Shown piece by piece: positions 58,022 to 64,000 of a DNA stretch of 64,000 nt. Under the pieces are notes generated by a model. The model made no database searches, was not told where the DNA came from, and saw only the letters and a list, made by a program, of their open reading frames with translations. The stretch is from Proteles cristata cristata (Eukaryota; Chordata; Mammalia; Carnivora; Hyaenidae): assembly GCA_017311185.1 (NCBI GenBank), contig JAESUZ010002871.1, forward strand, positions 2,108,001 through 2,172,000. The letters are read 5' to 3'. A program made the position numbers and the translations under genes. Positions within the stretch are counted from its first letter, which is position 1. Every line of letters starts with the position of its first letter.

Positions 58022-58205
58022 GTTGTAATTGGTTTAGCCCTGTGGTCCTGCTTCCTGGCTGCATGTAAGGATAACCTGGGAGACTTTTAGGACATATTTT
58101 CACTTGTGCACAACTTGCACAGATTCTGATTTAATTGCTCTGGGGTGTTGCCCTGTATTTGTAAAATTCTCCCATGGCTTAGATCAAACGTGATTCATTC
58201 TCTGG
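58022..58205 (-). mobile_element. MER5-like fragment, reverse orientation
   Basis: TGTAAGGATAACCTGGGAGA, CAGATTCTGATTTAATTGCT and CTGGGGTGTTGCCCTG are the recognisable parts. Confidence 0.5.
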
Positions 58206-58292
58206 AGCTGTTGCACAACAAACAAAATCAGAGTTCTGTACAAGGAAGAACATAGAAATGGCTGTAGGATAGCCAATCGAGAGTGTCTTAGG

Positions 58293-58403
58293 ATTTTTAA
58301 AAATGTTATTTACTGTAAGTAATCTTTACACCCACATGGACCTTAAACTCATGACCCCAATTTCAAGAATCCCATGCTCTTCTGGCTGACCCAGCCAGGC
58401 ACC
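58293..58403 (-). mobile_element. Short CAN-SINE
   Basis: AAGTAATCTTTACACCCACA then CTGACCCAGCCAGGCACC; compact subfamily, diverged. Confidence 0.75.
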
Positions 58404-59004
58404 CTAGTTTTTTGGTTTTTGTTTTTTACTATCTATCTAAATTATTCCACTTAAGAATGATCTATAGAATAGACAGAAATATGACCAAAACCTCTATCAT
58501 TTGCATCATATAAAATTATTAAGCACTACCATATTTTATATGTTATTTGATGTACATGTCCCATTTTGATTAACTCTAGGAAAGACAATAGGACAGCTAT
58601 TATTCCATTCCTTAGTTACTTGAGGTAAATCCATCCTGAATGGATTTCACAGGGCTCCAGAAATAACTATTCCTTTGAGGGGCACATAAAATTTTTAAAA
58701 ATATAAATAAACATACAAGTCTCTGATCAGGAAAAATATTAAGTGATATCCAGAAATTTCACCTTATCATTATTTGACAAGATGATATTCCAGTTAAATA
58801 AACCATAGAATGCTAAAGTCATTCTAAGGTTGACATTGACCTCAGACTAGCTATCTTTGCCAAATTTACTTTTGCTAAAACTTATTGAAAGAAAATAAAA
58901 AAGTATAACTTTGAGTGTAAGAAATTGTGTGTTCTGATATGCAGGTTACTTGAGGAAAGATAACATGTCAGGCCCTTCATTTTAGGATCAAATCCAGTGA
59001 CTAT
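58404..59004. other. Intergenic, nothing recognised
   Basis: AT-rich DNA between two SINEs. Confidence 0.5.
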
Positions 59005-59020
59005 GAATATTAGTCCCTGA

Positions 59021-59202
59021 GGAGTTCCTGGGTGGCTCAGTCGGTTGAGCATCTGACTTCAGCTCAGATCATGAACCCACTAGTTGGTTTCACTGCTGTA
59101 AGCTGACCCCACTTTGGATCCTCTGCCCCCCCCTGCCCTGCCCCCACTTACACTTTTCTCAAAAATATATAAACATGTATAAAGAATAAAAAAGGGGGGG
59201 AA
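59021..59202 (+). mobile_element. CAN-SINE, internally deleted
   Basis: Perfect 16-bp target duplication GAATATTAGTCCCTGA (59005-59020 and 59203-59218). The GTCGGGCTCTGTGC region is lost. Confidence 0.9.
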
Positions 59203-59247
59203 GAATATTAGTCCCTGAAAGGCACACCCTAGACATCTATCAGATCT

Positions 59248-59459
59248 GGGGCACCTGGGTGGCTCAGTCAGTTGAGCGTCCGACTTCAGCTCAGGTCATG
59301 ATCTCACGGTTCATGGGTTCAAGCCCCGCATCAGACTCTGTGCTGACAGCTCGGAGTCTGGAGCCTGTTTCGGATTATGTGTCTCCCTCTCTCTCTGCCC
59401 CTCCCCTGTTCACGCTGTCTTGCTCTCTCTCAGAAATGAATAAAAACATTTTTTTAAAA
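59248..59459 (+). mobile_element. CAN-SINE, full length, little diverged
   Basis: Flanks ATCTATCAGATCT (59235-59247) and ATCTATCAAATCT (59460-59472). Confidence 0.92.
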
Positions 59460-59518
59460 ATCTATCAAATCTAAAGTATTAGCTTATTTACCCTATTAGC
59501 ATCAAAGCTTTCTCTTTT

Positions 59519-59634
59519 TTTAAGTTTATTTCTTATTTTATTTTTCGTAACCTCTACACCCAACGTGGGCCCCAAACTCACAACCCTAAGATCAAGGGTT
59601 ACATGCCTTCCTAGTTGAGCCAATCAGGCACCCC
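59519..59634 (-). mobile_element. Short CAN-SINE
   Basis: GTAACCTCTACACCCAACGT and GAGCCAATCAGGCACCCC; compact subfamily. Confidence 0.78.
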
Positions 59635-59744
59635 TAACATCATAATTTTCGATAGACCAGTTCTCTAAGGTTTGGCAAGCAAAGCTCACCTTTTTTAAAT
59701 GAAATCATGCTTAATAAGTGTTAAGCAACATGATTGCTTTTCTT

Positions 59745-59982
59745 TTTTAAGGATTTTTTTTTTTTTTTAAGAGAGAGCACGTGCCCATGCACAAGCCAGG
59801 GTCAGGGGGTGGAGAAAGAGAGAGGGGGAGAGAGAGAGAGCGAGAGAGAGAGAGAGAAAATTTTAAGCAAGCTCCATGCTCAGCACAGAGCCCAACACGG
59901 CTCAGTCCCACGACCCTGGGATCATGACCTGAGCTGAAATGGAGAGTCAGACACTAAACCGACTGAACCACCCAGGTGCCCC
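59745..59982 (-). mobile_element. CAN-SINE, older subtype with long GA tract
   Basis: The GA-rich tail (59812-59860) is expanded. The head ends at 59982, 59 bp before the SKP1 retrocopy. Confidence 0.88.
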
Positions 59983-60027
59983 GAACACCATGATGGGTTT
60001 TTTTCACAGAAAGAAAATTGGTTTTAA

Positions 60028-61495
<1,468 letters not shown>

Positions 61496-61512
61496 TAAAA
61501 TTGTATATGTTC

Positions 61513-61870
61513 ATTTTTAAATATATTCACGTGGTTCAGAATTTAAAAGGAGCACCTATGATGACATCTTACCAAAAATAAATAAATGAATAAACAAATA
61601 AACCTTTATCTGAACAAATCTTTATCACTAACATTTTACACAAAATACAAAAAAAAAAACAGATAAGCATGTTAAATGATACCATGTGAATGCAGTCAGC
61701 AACATTCAGAATAAGGAAAATTCTGTAGAACAAATAGTTCAATTTCTTCAACAGATAAAGTACAAAGAGAAAAAGGTAATTGAGAGAATCTATAAATTAA
61801 TAAAAAGCATGCCAACCAATTGCAATGCATGGAATTTATGTGAATCTTGAACAATCTTAAAAAATATTCA
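61513..61870. other. Intergenic between SKP1 retrocopy and L1
   Basis: AT-rich with AAATAAAT-type runs; no repeat assigned. Confidence 0.5.
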
Positions 61871-62263
61871 TGACGAATGGATCAAGATGTGGTTTATCTA
61901 TACCATGGAATACTACATGGCAATGAGAAAGAATGAAATCTGGCCATGTGTAGCAACATGGATGGAACTTGAGGGTGTTATGCTGAGCAAAGTAAGTCAG
62001 GCAGAGAAGGACAGATACAATACGTTTGCACGTATAGGAGGATTAGGAGGAACTTAACGGAGGACCATGGGGGAGAAGAAGGGGAAAAATAGTGGGGGAG
62101 AGAGAGGGAGGCAAACCATGAGACTCTTGAATGCTGAGAACAAACTGAGGGCTGATGGGGGTGAGGGAGAGGGGAAGCGGGGTGATGGGCATGGAGGAGG
62201 GCACTTGTGGGGATGAGCACTAGGTGTTATATGGAAACCAACTCAACAATAAACTATTTTTAA
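61871..62263 (+). mobile_element. L1 3' end, 5'-truncated, relatively young
   Basis: The end of ORF2 (the part reading like MEQDVVYLYHGIL-type L1 sequence, now with stops) is followed by the carnivore L1 3' UTR with its GGAGGGCACTTGTGGGGATG segment and a final AATAAACTA. Short direct repeats AAAAATATTC flank it (near 61862 and 62264). Confidence 0.8.
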
Positions 62264-62434
62264 AAATATTCTTGAAAAGATAGTCCATTAAAAAAAAATC
62301 TCACAATGCATTTAGAAGCATCTTGAAGGGTTGCCAGTTAATGCCTCTCTTATAGGATGTGCAGAACTGTGAAATTAATGGGTTATATGATTTAAAACTT
62401 TGTCCTTTTAAAAAAACATATTCATGAGACAGTG

Positions 62435-62610
62435 GTGCCTGAGTGACTCAGCTGGTTGAGCCTCTTGATTTCTCTGTAGGCTATGATCCCAGGGTCATAG
62501 GATCAAGCCTTGAGGCCTTGGAATCCATGCTGGACTTGGAACGTGCTTAAAATAATTCTCTTCCTTGGCCTCTCTCCATGCCCCTCTCTCTAAAATAATA
62601 ACAAAAAATT
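62435..62610 (+). mobile_element. CAN-SINE, diverged
   Basis: GTGGTGCCTGAGTGACTCAG head, damaged body, flanks ATGAGACA (62425 and 62611). Confidence 0.8.
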
Positions 62611-62817
62611 ATGAGACAATTGGGGAAATTCGAACAGTGAATGGGTGGATGATATTAGGCAATTATTGCCAATTTTTAGGTATGATAATAATATTGTTGT
62701 ATATTTCAAAAAGATAAATTACCATTTAGCAATGTGCACCAAAATATATTTGGATGAAATGGTATTGTATCAGGCAGTTGCTTCAAATAACCCAATAGGA
62801 TATTGTTGTTTTAAGTA

Positions 62818-63125
62818 TATCTATTGCTGTATAACAAATTACTTCAAAATTTAGCTACTTAAAACAATAAGCATTTATCTCACCATTTCTGTGGGTCAGG
62901 AATCCAGAAGTAGCTTAGCCACTTGGCTTGATAGCTCTGGCTCAGGATGTCTGTAGTCATCAGAAGAGTGGAGGATCTGTTTCCAAGTTTACTCAGTGGT
63001 TGGTGGCTGACCTCAATTCCTCTGGCTTTAGCTAAACACCTCATTTTACTTCCTTTCTATAGGCTGCTTGGATGTCCTCAAGATGTGGCACCTGGCTTCC
63101 CCAGAGTGGTTCTGAAAAGGATTTC
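62818..63125 (+). mobile_element. Ancient interspersed repeat, family not named
   Basis: CTATTGCTGTATAACAAATT, TTCTGTGGGTCAGGAATCCA and AGGCTGCTTGGATGTCCTCA form a pattern found widely in mammalian genomes. It abuts the MER5A-like piece. Confidence 0.45.
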
Positions 63126-63129
63126 CTAG

Positions 63130-63290
63130 GATCAGCAGCTGCACCTGAGAACTCCTCAGAAATTCAAATACTCAGACTCCGCTCTAGACCTACTAAATTA
63201 GAAATTCTGGGGCTAGGGGTAGCAATCTGTGTTTTAACAAGCCCTCCAATGATTCTGAGGCAGGCTTGTTTGAGAATCATCATCTTACCG
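63130..63290 (+). mobile_element. MER5A-like fragment
   Basis: GCTCTAGACCTACTAAATTA, CAATCTGTGTTTTAACAAGC, CCTCCAATGATTCTGAGGCA and TTGAGAATCATC are in the expected order. Confidence 0.65.
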
Positions 63291-63394
63291 AATACAGGCA
63301 GGGTGGAAAAGCCATTTGACTACTGTAGTCTCAACATGTTTAAAAATTTCTCATATCATTATTTACTTTCAGAAATTAAATGTTATAATTCAAT

Positions 63395-63499
63395 GCAAGG
63401 CCCGATGCAGGGCTTTGAACTTGCAAACTGTGAGATCATGACCTGAGCCTAAATCAAGAGAGTCAGACCCTTAATTGACTGAGCCACCTAGGCATCCTG
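63395..63499 (-). mobile_element. CAN-SINE, head half only
   Basis: It lacks the CT tail and starts within the GGCCCGATGCAGGGCTTTGA body; first of three SINEs in a row. Confidence 0.8.
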
Positions 63500-63506
63500 A
63501 TAGCCT

Positions 63507-63706
63507 TTTTTTTAAATGTTTATTTATTTTGAGAGACACAGAGAGAGGACTAGTGGGAGAGGGGCAGAGAAAGAGAATCCCAAAATGGGATTCTCCTGCT
63601 GTGAGTGTAGAGTCAGATGCAGGCTTGCATGTGGGAACTGTGAGATCATAACCTGAGCCAAAATCAAGAGTCAGATGCTTAACCAACTGAGCCACCCAGG
63701 TGCCCC
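63507..63706 (-). mobile_element. CAN-SINE, second of three in a row
   Basis: The body has a local repeat of GGGATTCTCC/GAATCCC near 63575-63595. Confidence 0.88.
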
Positions 63707-63943
63707 TAAATATTTATTTTGCGAGAGCGAGTGGGAGATAGAGAGAGAGTGAGATATAGAGAGATAGAACACGTGAGCACTTGTGAACAGGAGACAGGCA
63801 GAGAGAAAGGGAGAGAAGAAGCTCAATGCCTAGCATCTAGCAGGAAGCAAGCCTTGCGGGGCTTGATCCCCTGGCCCTGGGATCATGACCTGAGCTGAAA
63901 CCAAGAGTCAGACACTTAATGGACTGAGCCACCCAGGCACCTT
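63707..63943 (-). mobile_element. CAN-SINE, third of three in a row
   Basis: Long GA tract (63721-63765), older-type body CTTGCGGGGCTTGATCCC. Confidence 0.87.
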
Positions 63944-64000
63944 CCATTGTCGTCTTTAAAACATGTGTTCATATGTATTAGTTTGAATATCTTTGTAAAT

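Noticed and set aside
13839..59474. Recurring small frames with MAQSVE...SAQVMISRFMGSSP
   Set aside because: The same peptide appears wherever a + strand CAN-SINE occurs (13839, 28428, 48676, 56630, 59259); it is the tRNA-derived head read as protein.

Overview
This is vertebrate nuclear DNA, almost certainly from a carnivore of the cat family. About 42 copies of tRNA-Lys-derived CAN-SINEs, whose body and CT-rich tail read like the felid form, lie on both strands. Carnivore-type L1 ends and old mammalian repeats (MIR, L2, MER5-like) fill much of the rest. No bacterial-style operon, CRISPR array or phage is present.

The one intact protein-coding gene is PTP4A1 (PRL-1), a small prenylated protein tyrosine phosphatase, on the + strand. 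Its CpG-island promoter has a TATA box (42371), with a non-coding first exon at about 42400-42643. A second exon (46311-46857) carries the start codon. Four more exons follow to the stop at 50327, and the likely poly(A) signal is at 51639. The five coding segments join to exactly 522 bp (173 codons plus stop), with canonical GT-AG junctions and an intact CX5R active site and CaaX box. The 5' UTR holds several upstream ORFs; one of 44 codons runs in frame across the exon 1-exon 2 junction. PTP4A1 lies on human chromosome 6q12, so synteny would suggest cat chromosome B2, but this is inference.

Layout: 1-42 kb is gene-poor upstream DNA, mostly AT-rich, with SINEs, L1, L2 and MIR fragments, a relic of an ancient LINE reverse transcriptase (about 15.3 kb) and a striking 304-bp inverted repeat at 35.9-36.7 kb. 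42-51.7 kb is PTP4A1. 51.7-64 kb is downstream DNA with an isolated L1 5' UTR (55.2-56.6 kb), a processed SKP1 pseudogene with a 17-bp target-site duplication (60.0-61.5 kb), a short young L1 3' end and clustered SINEs.

The best candidates for something undescribed are these. (1) The 35.9-36.7 kb inverted repeat looks like a locally templated insertion into an L2, with a 14-bp flanking duplication and no poly(A). (2) There are CTCF-like motifs in convergent orientation on either side of PTP4A1, the strongest lying inside the L1 5' UTR. (3) There is the spliced upstream ORF. I found no new multi-gene system. All repeat family names come from reading the sequence by eye, not from a database search.
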